NCBI GenBank assembly: GCA_000161975.1
Contig: GG688422.1
Coordinates: 124,001-188,000 of the forward strand
Source: Eubacterium saphenum ATCC 49989
GTDB taxonomy: Bacteria > Bacillota > Clostridia > Peptostreptococcales > Anaerovoracaceae
Direction: 5' to 3'
Length of the DNA: 64,000 bases
Numbering within the stretch: the first letter of the stretch is position 1; each line of letters starts with the position of its first letter. The notes beneath the pieces are model-generated. The model was not told the DNA's origin, made no database searches, and was given only the letters and a program-made list of their open reading frames with translations. The translations under genes were made by a program, and so were the position numbers. This document shows, piece after piece, positions 1-7,489 of this stretch.

Positions 1-497
1 AAAGATTTGCCGTAAAGATAATATATAGCTTCAAGTTTGTGCGCTACAAGGAGGAAAAGGCGGCTGCCATCAATAAAAATTTAGCTACGTACTTTGCCAG
101 TGCAAATCTTGCAAAGTCAAAGCCGTACCTGATGCCGGTATTGCTGCTCGGGAATATAGTTCAAAGGGTATGCATGTTCGGGATAGGATATTTCGTGTAT
201 AGGGCGTTTTTCTATAACCAAGCGAGTTTTTTCGATTTTTCTATGGTACAGACCATGCTGTTTGTGGCTGTAAATGCAATACCTCTTCCGGGAGCGGTAG
301 GTGTTTCGGAAGCTACGTTCCTGGCGCTCTTTAAAGGAATATATAAGTCTCATAAGACTTTAGCGCAGGGCATGTTGTTTACACGAGGTATAAATTATTA
401 CCTATGCTTTTTGGTGTGCTGTATAATTACACTTGCAAACCACGCCTTCATAGTAAAACGGGATGCCATACCGCTCGATGATTTTGAGCAGGAGTAA
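1..497 (+). CDS. LPG-synthase-TM / UPF0104 flippase-like membrane protein, C-terminal part
   Basis: The reading frame is open from the left edge (codons start at base 3) and ends with TAA at 495-497, so this is the C-terminal part of a longer gene. The visible part is hydrophobic, with about three membrane spans. It carries the motif PLPGAVGVSEATFLALF, typical of the lysylphosphatidylglycerol synthase transmembrane / UPF0104 family (the PLPGGxGxxE signature). Family members are integral membrane lipid flippase-like proteins; the substrate cannot be told from this fragment. It lies 73 bases before a phosphatidylserine synthase, which fits a role in membrane lipid handling, but that link is inferred. 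An internal GTG at 39 is not the real start, because the frame continues upstream. Confidence 0.75.
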   Translation, partial: RFAVKIIYSFKFVRYKEEKAAAINKNLATYFASANLAKSKPYLMPVLLLGNIVQRVCMFGIGYFVYRAFFYNQASFFDFSMVQTMLFVAVNAIPLPGAVGVSEATFLALFKGIYKSHKTLAQGMLFTRGINYYLCFLVCCIITLANHAFIVKRDAIPLDDFEQE

Positions 498-572
498 TTT
501 TTATAGTATAATCTAGTTGAGCTTGTACAGAATAAATGTGCACGCTGAAACTTTAAAGTTGATGGAGAAATG

Positions 573-1202
573 ATGAAGTTAATAGGGTATTATAATTACA
601 CGGTTTTAGCCACCTACATAGCACTTGTATCGGCCATCGTCGGTATATTTTACGCTACCTTCGGGCTACATCATGAAGCGGTGATTTTTCTTATGATATC
701 CGGGTTTTGTGACGGTTTCGACGGCAAGATAGCGAGGATGAAAAAAAACAGAACGGATCTTGAAGCAAATTTCGGAGTGCAGATAGATTCCCTTACAGAT
801 CTCATATCGTTTGGAGTGCTTCCTATATTCATAGGCTTTTCTATAGGGATGCACAGCCCCGGTCATCTCATAGTGTTTGCAATCTATGTGCTCGCAGCAT
901 TGGTGAGACTTGCCTATTTCAACGTGCTTGCAGAAAGTGAGATGAATGTGGATTCAAAAGGAAGGAAGTGCTATAGCGGGCTTCCCGTTACATCCGTTTC
1001 GCTCACCATACCGATTTTATATATCCTGGGGCAATTTTTTAGAGACCGTTTCGATACGGTGTACATGTGCTTTTTACTGCTTACCATGCTCGCCTTTGTG
1101 GTGGACTTTAAGTTGGTAAAACCGGGCAATAAACAGATGGCGGTAATGGTGCTTATCGGAGCTATTGAGTTTGCTCTTATAATAAACGGATATCATTTTT
1201 AA
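573..1202 (+). CDS. pssA: CDP-diacylglycerol-serine O-phosphatidyltransferase (phosphatidylserine synthase)
   Basis: Makes phosphatidylserine from CDP-diacylglycerol and L-serine in the membrane. The CDP-alcohol phosphotransferase signature is present near residues 48-77: DGKIAR, then G, then D-SLT-D. Its spacing between AR and G (12 residues) is longer than the usual 8. About 209 residues with several membrane spans is normal for the Gram-positive type. Two adjacent ATGs (570 and 573) are possible starts; GGAG at 564-567 serves either, and 573 is preferred. Phosphatidylserine decarboxylase follows after 14 bases, so the two genes form the phosphatidylethanolamine pathway in one transcript. 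Confidence 0.9.
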   Translation: MKLIGYYNYTVLATYIALVSAIVGIFYATFGLHHEAVIFLMISGFCDGFDGKIARMKKNRTDLEANFGVQIDSLTDLISFGVLPIFIGFSIGMHSPGHLIVFAIYVLAALVRLAYFNVLAESEMNVDSKGRKCYSGLPVTSVSLTIPILYILGQFFRDRFDTVYMCFLLLTMLAFVVDFKLVKPGNKQMAVMVLIGAIEFALIINGYHF

Positions 1203-1216
1203 GCGAAAGGATAGCA

Positions 1217-2065
1217 GTGAGAGAAAGGCAAAGGATAGATATTGCAGGCTCTAAGGCTCTTAAATTCATGTACAGAGGAAAATTAGGAAGGCTATTCCTT
1301 TTTTTATTTACGAGCAGATTCATGACAAAGTTGTCGGGGTTCTATGCAAACAGCGCATTTTCCAAAAGAAAGATAGCTTCGTTCATAAATAACAACGACA
1401 TAGATATGGATGATTATAAGAAGGCTGCCGCAAGCGGATTTTCATCTTTTAACGACTTCTTCACACGTAAGGTGGATGAGGGCAAAAGGCCACTCGATGC
1501 AGACCGTGATGCGCTGATAAGCCCTGCGGATTCGAGGCTCAGCATATACAAGATAGATGAAACGTTAAGGTTCACCATAAAGGGAGATGATTTCAGCTTT
1601 AAGGATTTTTTGGCAGGAGATGAGATAGCGGAAGCGTTTACAGATGGATTTTTATTCATATTCAGGCTCTGCGTCGATGATTATCACAGGTATATTTTCA
1701 TAGATGACGGAAGGCGCAGGTATTCAAGGCACATACGTGGCAGATTTCACACGGTAAGGCATATTGCGCTAAAGGATGATTATTTTAAAGAAAATGAGAG
1801 GGAATATTCAGTGCTTGCTACCGATCGGTTTAAAGAGATGATTCAGGCGGAAATCGGAGCAATGATGGTGGGCAAGATAGTAAATCACGGAGTAACTTCG
1901 TTTAAGAGGGGTGATGAAAAAGGAATGTTCATGTTCGGGGCATCTACGGTGGTACTCGCATTTAAGAAAGACACCGTAAAGCCTGATGATGAAATTTTAA
2001 AAAACACCAACGAAGGTTATGAGACTAGGGTCAGATTGGGCGAAAAAGTAGGAGTAGCTATATAG
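1217..2065 (+). CDS. psd: Phosphatidylserine decarboxylase proenzyme
   Basis: Decarboxylates phosphatidylserine to phosphatidylethanolamine. The 282-residue proenzyme shows FNDFFTRK (residues 78-85), SPADSR (102-107, catalytic Asp105), DYHRYIF (155-161, His157) and FGAST (240-244). By family knowledge the chain is self-cleaved before Ser243, which becomes the pyruvoyl cofactor of the short alpha chain. The usual motif is LGST or GGST; here it reads GAST, a mild variant. The start is GTG with GAAAGG about 8 bases upstream. Its stop codon overlaps the ribosome site of murB, so translation of the two is probably linked. Confidence 0.92.
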   Translation: MRERQRIDIAGSKALKFMYRGKLGRLFLFLFTSRFMTKLSGFYANSAFSKRKIASFINNNDIDMDDYKKAAASGFSSFNDFFTRKVDEGKRPLDADRDALISPADSRLSIYKIDETLRFTIKGDDFSFKDFLAGDEIAEAFTDGFLFIFRLCVDDYHRYIFIDDGRRRYSRHIRGRFHTVRHIALKDDYFKENEREYSVLATDRFKEMIQAEIGAMMVGKIVNHGVTSFKRGDEKGMFMFGASTVVLAFKKDTVKPDDEILKNTNEGYETRVRLGEKVGVAI

Positions 2066-2075
2066 AGGAGATGCT

Positions 2076-2945
2076 GTGAATATAATCGAAAATGCGGACA
2101 TGTCAAGGTATTGTACATATAAGGCGGGCGGAAGCGCACGATATTTAATTTCTGTAGAAAATATAGAAGAGCTCAGGGAAGCGCTTAAAATGGCAAAAGA
2201 AAAAAAGCTGGACAGCTTTATCTTGGGCAGAGGGTCCAATGTGCTCGTAAGAGACGGAGGGTATGACGGAATTATAATACGTCTCAGCGGGGAATTTACC
2301 TTGATAGAAAGCACACAGAACGTAATAACTGCAGGGGCAGCCGCAACAAACGTAGAAGTGAGCGTCCTTGCAAGGGATGAAGGGCTTTCGGGCATAGAAT
2401 TTCTGCACGGAATCCCGGGAAGCATCGGAGGAGCGGTATTTATGAATGCCGGAGCTTATGGTAGTGAAATTTGTGATTATGTGGATGAAGTTACGTTTAT
2501 GGATGAAGATTATAATGTGGTTGCCAAGCCTTCGAAGGATATTGATTTCGGGTATAGGCATACGGAATTTATGGATGGCGGCGGGATTATCATTTCCGTA
2601 AAGCTTCGCCTTACTCCCTCGTCTGCGGACGCTGTAGCATCAAAGATGGATACGCTCCTTAATAAGCGAACGAGTAAGCAACCCATGAATTATCCCAGTT
2701 GCGGCAGTGTATTTAAAAGGCCTTTAGGTGGATATGCTGCAAAGCTCATAGAAGATGCGGGGCTTAAAGGAGCTTCGATCGGCGGAGCAGAGGTTTCTAC
2801 AAAGCATTCAGGGTTTATAATAAATAAGGGGGAAGCGACAGCAAACGATATCACAGATCTTATTAAATTGGTTCAAAAAAGGGTAAAAAAGAATAGTGGG
2901 ATAGATTTGAAAACGGAAGTCAGAATCATAGGAAAAGACAGATGA
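2076..2945 (+). CDS. murB: UDP-N-acetylenolpyruvoylglucosamine reductase
   Basis: Second committed step of peptidoglycan precursor synthesis: NADPH- and FAD-dependent reduction of UDP-GlcNAc-enolpyruvate to UDP-MurNAc in the cytoplasm. Visible family motifs are LGRGSNVLVRDGG (FAD binding), GIPGSIGGAVFMNAGAYG, the catalytic-serine segment YPSCGSVFKRP, SGFIINKGEAT, and the C-terminal LKTEVRIIG with the conserved Glu. Length 289 fits the shorter Gram-positive type. The start is GTG with GAGGAG (2065-2070) five bases upstream. The ATGA at its end starts the next gene, a four-base overlap. Confidence 0.95.
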   Translation: MNIIENADMSRYCTYKAGGSARYLISVENIEELREALKMAKEKKLDSFILGRGSNVLVRDGGYDGIIIRLSGEFTLIESTQNVITAGAAATNVEVSVLARDEGLSGIEFLHGIPGSIGGAVFMNAGAYGSEICDYVDEVTFMDEDYNVVAKPSKDIDFGYRHTEFMDGGGIIISVKLRLTPSSADAVASKMDTLLNKRTSKQPMNYPSCGSVFKRPLGGYAAKLIEDAGLKGASIGGAEVSTKHSGFIINKGEATANDITDLIKLVQKRVKKNSGIDLKTEVRIIGKDR

Positions 2946-3682
2946 TATACAGAGGCTATAAAATACTTTACGACTACCACACTCACACGGTATTTTCGCA
3001 CGGTAAGGGGAGCATAGAGGATAATGTTCTCAGTGCTCGAAAGCTCGGGCTTAAGGCGGTTGCAATATCAGATCACAGTGTAGGGCATAGGGCTCACGGC
3101 GTGAAAAAATCATCGCTTAAGAAGATGAGATCGGAGATAGACCGTTTGAATGAAGTATATGAGGACATCGACATATACCTTTCCATGGAAGCGAACTTTA
3201 CACAAAACGGTTCTAAGGTGGATATAACCTTAGAAGAACTCGAGGTTATGGACTTCCTCATAGCGGGATTTCACTATTCGGCCAGAAATTGCAATGCTGT
3301 ACGAAATTTTATACATAAAAACAATAAAAAAGAAGGCTCACCTTCCTTAAGAAGGCTCAGGATGCAAAATACGGACATGGTGGTGGAGGCTATAGAGACC
3401 AACGATATCAAAATTATCACGCATCCCGTATACGGAGCACCCGTGCATATGGATGAAGTCTTTAAAGCTTGCGAGAAGAGGGGCACCTTACTTGAGATAA
3501 ATTGCAAGCACGATGAGATAGGCGTAGAAGATATTAAGGCCGCCATGAAATATGATGTCGGCTTTGTTATAAGCAGTGATGCCCACGCATCATCAAAGGT
3601 CGGTAGACTTGAGAGGGGAATAGACAGGGCTATAGAGGCGGGGCTTGATATGACTAGAATAGTAAATCTGGAAAAGGCATAG
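2942..3682 (+). CDS. PHP-domain metal-dependent phosphoesterase
   Basis: A 246-residue polymerase-and-histidinol-phosphatase (PHP) domain protein. Metal-binding motifs are visible in order: DYHTHTVFSHG near residue 11, SDHS near 44, ME near 79, HPVYG near 160 and SSDAHASSKVG near 210. This set resembles the YcdX/HisJ-like PHP hydrolases; the substrate is unknown. It overlaps murB by ATGA and precedes rapZ, a gene order common in Clostridia (murB, PHP, rapZ). It is probably co-transcribed and translationally coupled to murB. Confidence 0.85.
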   Translation: MIYRGYKILYDYHTHTVFSHGKGSIEDNVLSARKLGLKAVAISDHSVGHRAHGVKKSSLKKMRSEIDRLNEVYEDIDIYLSMEANFTQNGSKVDITLEELEVMDFLIAGFHYSARNCNAVRNFIHKNNKKEGSPSLRRLRMQNTDMVVEAIETNDIKIITHPVYGAPVHMDEVFKACEKRGTLLEINCKHDEIGVEDIKAAMKYDVGFVISSDAHASSKVGRLERGIDRAIEAGLDMTRIVNLEKA

Positions 3683-3704
3683 TAGGTGAATCTTGGAGGT
3701 TATT

Positions 3705-4550
3705 ATGGAAGTAGTAATAGTTACAGGACTTTCAGGGGCAGGCAAGACGCAGGCTATGAATTGCCTTGAGGATCTCGGATTTTTTTGTATAGATAATATG
3801 CCTCCTGCTCTAACGGACAGCGTTCTAAGGCTTGCGCAGGCTGAAGGAAATGACATAGATAAAATTGCTTTAGCGCAGGATTTGCGAGGCAGAAAATTCT
3901 TTTCGGATATAGCAAAAACCCTTAAAAGTCTTGATAATCAGCATATAAATTACAAGGTTATATATCTTGAAGCCGCAGATTCAATACTTATAAGACGCTA
4001 TAACGAGACGAGAAGAAGTCATCCGCTTTCAAAATCCGGCAATGTCAGGGAAGGAATAGCGATAGAGCGAAAGCTCTTAGAAGATATAAGAAAGAGGGCG
4101 GACTACATAATAGATACTCAAAATTTAAAGCGAAGTCAGCTGCTCGAAAGGTTATCCAACATACTTTCAGAAGACAAGCTCAGCACGTTCAGCTTTAATA
4201 TTTCATCGTTCGGGTATAAAAAGGGTATACCGGCGGAGGCGGACGTTGTTGTGGATGTGAGGTTTATACCGAATCCTTATTATGTGAAATCATTAAAAAA
4301 CCTTACAGGTAATAATAGAAAAGTTCAAAACTATGTCATGAGGCACGATATAACGAAATTCTTTATAAAGAGCTTTGTAGCTATGATTGAAGGGTTGGTC
4401 GATGCGTACCAAAAGGAAGGCAAGTATTCTCTAAACATAGCTTTCGGGTGCACGGGCGGACAGCACAGATCCGTTACCCTGGCGAATGAGGTAGCGGGGA
4501 TATTTGAAAGAGGATCGTATCACGTGAATTTAGAGCATAGGGATCTATAG
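3705..4550 (+). CDS. rapZ: RNase adapter / nucleotide-binding protein RapZ (YvcJ)
   Basis: P-loop nucleotide-binding protein of the RapZ/YvcJ family. The Walker A GLSGAGKT is at residues 8-15, followed by LGFFCIDNMPP, AQDLRGR, the C-terminal DVRFIPNPYY, and FGCTGGQHRSV, all family hallmarks. In enterobacteria RapZ guides RNase E to the GlmZ RNA; in Firmicutes its role is less clear. The start is ATG 3705 with GGAGG at 3695-3699, rather than the in-frame TTG at 3693 that overlaps that ribosome site. Usually yvcK follows rapZ; here a small HMA gene follows instead. Confidence 0.93.
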   Translation: MEVVIVTGLSGAGKTQAMNCLEDLGFFCIDNMPPALTDSVLRLAQAEGNDIDKIALAQDLRGRKFFSDIAKTLKSLDNQHINYKVIYLEAADSILIRRYNETRRSHPLSKSGNVREGIAIERKLLEDIRKRADYIIDTQNLKRSQLLERLSNILSEDKLSTFSFNISSFGYKKGIPAEADVVVDVRFIPNPYYVKSLKNLTGNNRKVQNYVMRHDITKFFIKSFVAMIEGLVDAYQKEGKYSLNIAFGCTGGQHRSVTLANEVAGIFERGSYHVNLEHRDL

Positions 4551-4569
4551 TTGTAAAAGGAGGTAAGTT

Positions 4570-4815
4570 ATGGGACTTTTCAGTAAAAACAATTTTGATG
4601 AGGCTGTTATTCAAATTGAAGGCATGAGTTGCGGGCATTGCAGCGCACATATAGCAGGGCTTTTAAGAGATATCGACGGTATAGAATCTGCTAAAGTGAA
4701 CCACAGGAACGGACTTGCAAAGGTTAAGTATTCCGACAAAAACGCCATAGACAAGGCAAAGACGGCAATAGACGAAGCGGGTTACACCTATGTGGGAGTG
4801 GAATGGAAGCAGTAG
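4570..4815 (+). CDS. Heavy-metal-associated (HMA) domain protein, CopZ-like
   Basis: An 81-residue protein made of one ferredoxin-like HMA domain. The metal site GMSCGHC (Cys21, Cys24) and the pattern IEGMSCGHCSAHI match copper chaperones and P-type ATPase N-domains. It begins with a short MGLFSKNNF leader, which looks cytoplasmic, and has a strong AAAGGAGG site. The whiA start codon directly follows its stop, so it is embedded in the rapZ-whiA operon. No copper ATPase is nearby. The position is odd because yvcK is the gene normally found here. Confidence 0.85.
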   Translation: MGLFSKNNFDEAVIQIEGMSCGHCSAHIAGLLRDIDGIESAKVNHRNGLAKVKYSDKNAIDKAKTAIDEAGYTYVGVEWKQ

Positions 4816-5778
4816 ATGGAAAAAGCCGTTCCTAAAACATTTTTCATAAACGATCTGAAGCAGGAACTCGCCCACAGCATCAATGACAAGTCGTGCTGTA
4901 TGCTTGCAGAAATCGCAGGGTTTTTGAGGTTTTCGGGAAGCATAATATTTAAGCAAAGGCCTAATATCTCCGTTGCAATGAGGGCTCCAAGCTTTGCAGC
5001 CGCAAGGCATTACAAGATGCTGATAAAGGCGTATTTCGGTATAGATGTGAATATGATGGATGCCGGTATGCTGGATGTTGGAAAAAAGGGAATTGTAATG
5101 CTGGAGCTAAAGGACAGCGATGTATCCAAGCAGCTCCTAAGAGAAACGGGTCTACTCAAGGTAAAGCAGGGAAGAGATACCGTTGTAAGCGGTATAGATT
5201 CCGAGATAGTCAAGCAGAAATGTTGTAAGAAGGCATATTTGAGGGGAGCGTTTTTAGCTGCAGGAAGCATGGTGGATCCTGGAAAATCATACCTTCTTGA
5301 GTTTAAGACGAACGGTTTAGCTCTTGCAGAAGACCTTTTAAAGTTACTCAAGCCCGCCTTTAAATTTTCCGCAAGGGTGAGAAAAAGGGGAGAACATTAC
5401 ATAGTTTACATGAAGCGTTTTTTAGATATAAGAGACCTTCTTGCAATAATGGGAGCTACTGAATCCTTGATTAAAATGGAAGATGTATCCATGAAAAAGG
5501 ATCTTATGAACAATGCGAACAGGCTTAAAAATTGTGACAGCGCAAACATAGACAAGACGATAGCCGCTGCATATAATGAACTCACTGCGATAAATGCGCT
5601 CAAGGCAAGGGGGTTATATGACGGTCTTTCAGTTCCGCTTAAAAGTGCGGCGGATGCCAGATTGTCACATCCTGAAGCTTCACTTTCAGAGCTTGCAGGC
5701 GTCATGGATCCCCCAACAAAAAAACAAACTCTCGCATCAAGATTCAGAAAGATCAAGCAGCTATCTGTGAGCGAATAA
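4816..5778 (+). CDS. whiA: DNA-binding regulator WhiA
   Basis: WhiA family, 320 residues: an N-terminal LAGLIDADG-homing-endonuclease-like fold without nuclease function, and a C-terminal helix-turn-helix. The C-terminal segment with NELTAINALKARGLYDGL, then LSELAGVMDPPTKKQTLASRF, is the family signature. WhiA controls sporulation in Streptomyces and affects division and chromosome segregation in Bacillus. No sporulation gene is visible here. The ATG abuts the stop of the HMA gene, so translation is probably coupled. A 134-base gap follows before ispD. Confidence 0.93.
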   Translation: MEKAVPKTFFINDLKQELAHSINDKSCCMLAEIAGFLRFSGSIIFKQRPNISVAMRAPSFAAARHYKMLIKAYFGIDVNMMDAGMLDVGKKGIVMLELKDSDVSKQLLRETGLLKVKQGRDTVVSGIDSEIVKQKCCKKAYLRGAFLAAGSMVDPGKSYLLEFKTNGLALAEDLLKLLKPAFKFSARVRKRGEHYIVYMKRFLDIRDLLAIMGATESLIKMEDVSMKKDLMNNANRLKNCDSANIDKTIAAAYNELTAINALKARGLYDGLSVPLKSAADARLSHPEASLSELAGVMDPPTKKQTLASRFRKIKQLSVSE

Positions 5779-5912
5779 TATTTATGGCGTACATGGGGGC
5801 GAGGAGCTTTGATGCGTTCTTGCACACTTATGAAACAATGCGCAGTTTGAGAAAAGGTTTATGTGGTGCAGTGTAAAGTAGCGAAAACGTTATTAGGGCT
5901 TAAGGTGAAGAT

Positions 5913-6656
5913 ATGGTATATGGAATTATTTTAGCGGGTGGCAAGGGAAGCAGAGTCACGGGAGCGGAGCTTCCAAAACAGTTTGTTAAGCTTGGAGGCA
6001 AGCCTCTTATAATGCATTCTACCCTGACGATGTTAAGGGCTAAGGTTGTAGATGCCGTAATCGTGGTAGTGCCCGACGAATATATGGATCATGCGAAGGA
6101 TATTATGGATGAGTATCTTGATGATGTTTGCAAATCTAATAAAAAAATGGAGATTATCGCAGGTGGCTATGACAGAGAAACTTCACTTTTAAGGGCTATA
6201 GATCATGTAAGCAAAGGTGATTCATTCAAGGATGATATATTTGTAACGCACGATGCTTGCAGGCCTTTTATGGACGAAGATATGATAACGAAAACAGTTG
6301 AGGGGGCAGTTGCTTGCGGCGCAGCTACCGTTGCCTTGCCGTGCATAGATACTATGGCGACAGGCGGCGGAGGTTATTTGACCGGAGCTATGGATAGAAG
6401 TGCTCTGTATAACGTCGAGACACCCCAAACGTTTAAGCCGTATGAATACCTGGGTCTTTTAAAAAAAGATGAAAACGATAGAGCCTGCGGATCCGCAGGC
6501 GGTAATGAGACTTATACGGATGTCACGGGAAGATATATAAAAGCGGGCAAGAAGGTAGCCATAGTAAGCGGCGACAGAATGAACTTTAAAATTACCTACG
6601 ACGAGGATTTTGCACTTGCGGAAGCATGCCTCGCTATGGTAGAATGCAATTCGTAA
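5913..6656 (+). CDS. ispD: 2-C-methyl-D-erythritol 4-phosphate cytidylyltransferase (IspD/TarI family)
   Basis: CTP-dependent sugar/polyol-phosphate cytidylyltransferase of 247 residues. Motifs are LAGGKGSRV (nucleotide loop), PKQF, VVVPDEYM, THDACRPF, NVETPQTF, YTDVTG and the C-terminal NFKITYDEDF. IspD (isoprenoid MEP pathway) is the likeliest call because ispF is present at 13.4 kb. The related ribitol-phosphate enzyme TarI shares these motifs and cannot be excluded by eye. AAGGTG at 5902-5907 supports the ATG. It stands alone rather than next to ispF, and tRNA-Leu begins 8 bases after its stop. Confidence 0.72.
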   Translation: MVYGIILAGGKGSRVTGAELPKQFVKLGGKPLIMHSTLTMLRAKVVDAVIVVVPDEYMDHAKDIMDEYLDDVCKSNKKMEIIAGGYDRETSLLRAIDHVSKGDSFKDDIFVTHDACRPFMDEDMITKTVEGAVACGAATVALPCIDTMATGGGGYLTGAMDRSALYNVETPQTFKPYEYLGLLKKDENDRACGSAGGNETYTDVTGRYIKAGKKVAIVSGDRMNFKITYDEDFALAEACLAMVECNS

Positions 6657-6664
6657 TGTAGTTT

Positions 6665-6753
6665 GCCGGAGTGGTGGAATTGGCAGACACACAGGACTTA
6701 AAATCCTGCGAGCCGAGAGGTTCGTACCGGTTCAAGCCCGGTCTCCGGTACCA
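6665..6753 (+). tRNA. tRNA-Leu (anticodon UAA)
   Basis: An 89-base class II tRNA. The acceptor arms GCCGGAG and CTCCGGT pair (one G-U), followed by discriminator A and an encoded CCA (6751-6753). The D-loop TGGTGGAATTGGCAGAC is of leucine type. The anticodon loop ACTTAAAATC gives TAA, and the TTCAAGC T-loop and long variable arm are present. It sits 8 bases after the ispD stop, so it may be read from that transcript. Confidence 0.95.
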
Positions 6754-6806
6754 TACTTGAATTTAATATTCACATATGATAGACTTACATTCAGCGATAA
6801 CATTGT

Positions 6807-6882
<76 letters not shown>

Positions 6883-6889
6883 AACGCAG

Positions 6890-6923
6890 ACGGCACATTC
6901 GATTAAAGGATGTGTCGTTTTTT
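6890..6923 (+). terminator. Rho-independent terminator after the tRNA pair
   Basis: Arms CGGCACATTC and GGATGTGTCG form a 10-pair stem with two G-U pairs around the loop GATTAAA, followed by six T. It ends the ispD/tRNA transcript. Confidence 0.85.
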
Positions 6924-7011
6924 GTAAATTATTTTTTCTCCACAAATTTTTTAACTTTAATGACAATAAACCGCCTTTTTATTAGTAATTTAGTAATAAA
7001 AGTTTTTTTTC

Positions 7012-7040
7012 TTGCTTTAGAAGATGTATTTTAGTATAAT
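7012..7040 (+). promoter_or_regulatory. Sigma-A promoter for the NifU-like gene
   Basis: TTGCTT (7012-7017), a 17-base spacer and a perfect TATAAT (7035-7040). It lies 30 bases before the GTG start, with GGGGAGG in between. Confidence 0.65.
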
Positions 7041-7069
7041 TCAGATGTAAGGAACTGGGGAGGTTTTTT

Positions 7070-7372
7070 GTGAACGAAAATACTGAAATGACGGATAAAA
7101 AGCTGGTACAGACACTTAAAGAAAAAGTGGATCCTTTACTGGCTGAACACCTTGGAGGTTCGGAATTAGTGGATTTTGAAAATGGAGTGGCAAGGGTAAG
7201 GCTTACAGGAGCGTGTGCCACCTGTCCATCAGCGGAACTCACCATGGAAAGCGTTGTTAAGGAGATCGTTTTAGAAAATTGCCCTGAGGTAAAGGATGTC
7301 GTAATTGATAAAAGCATAAGCGATGACCTTTTAGATATGGCAAGAAGAATGCTGGATAAAAAAGTCAATTAG
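7070..7372 (+). CDS. NifU-like iron-sulfur scaffold protein
   Basis: A 100-residue protein consisting mainly of a NifU C-terminal domain. The CxxC cluster site is GACATCPSAEL (Cys49, Cys52), followed by MESVVKEIVL. Such stand-alone Nfu-type proteins carry or deliver Fe-S clusters. The start is GTG with a strong GGGGAGG (7057-7063). It has its own promoter and precedes the [4Fe-4S] enzyme 4-hydroxybutyryl-CoA dehydratase. A delivery role for that enzyme is possible but only inferred from position. Confidence 0.85.
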   Translation: MNENTEMTDKKLVQTLKEKVDPLLAEHLGGSELVDFENGVARVRLTGACATCPSAELTMESVVKEIVLENCPEVKDVVIDKSISDDLLDMARRMLDKKVN

Positions 7373-7378
7373 GATATT

Positions 7379-7404
7379 CACCTCTATGCAAAGCATGTGA
7401 GGTG
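7379..7404 (+). terminator. Hairpin after the NifU-like gene (weak terminator)
   Basis: CACCTC-T-ATGC-AAA-GCAT-GT-GAGGTG folds into a two-part stem just after the stop. The following tract TTATTTA is short of a good T run, so termination may be partial. Confidence 0.5.
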
Positions 7405-7412
7405 TTATTTAT

Positions 7413-7467
7413 GTAAGGAACCTTACAACAGAGTGTTTTGGCCAATTATTGGCAAAGGAAGTATAGA
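7413..7467 (+). promoter_or_regulatory. Putative abfD promoter with two inverted repeats
   Basis: Two perfect dyads precede abfD: GTAAGG-AA-CCTTAC (7413-7426) and GCCAAT-T-ATTGGC (7441-7453). The second falls inside the spacer of a possible promoter, TTGGCC (7438-7443), 18 bases, TATAGA (7462-7467), so a repressor bound there could block transcription. The promoter match is modest and the regulator is unknown. Confidence 0.4.
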
Positions 7468-7489
7468 GTTAAGGAAAGGGAGTGTTAAA

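Noticed and set aside
5784..5876. 30-codon frame between whiA and ispD
   Set aside because: No ribosome site and no family; too short to support.
7397..7489. 31-codon extension of the 4-hydroxybutyryl-CoA dehydratase
   Set aside because: The known enzyme starts MLMT, residue numbers of all cluster ligands match only from 7490, and the upstream part holds dyads and a promoter.
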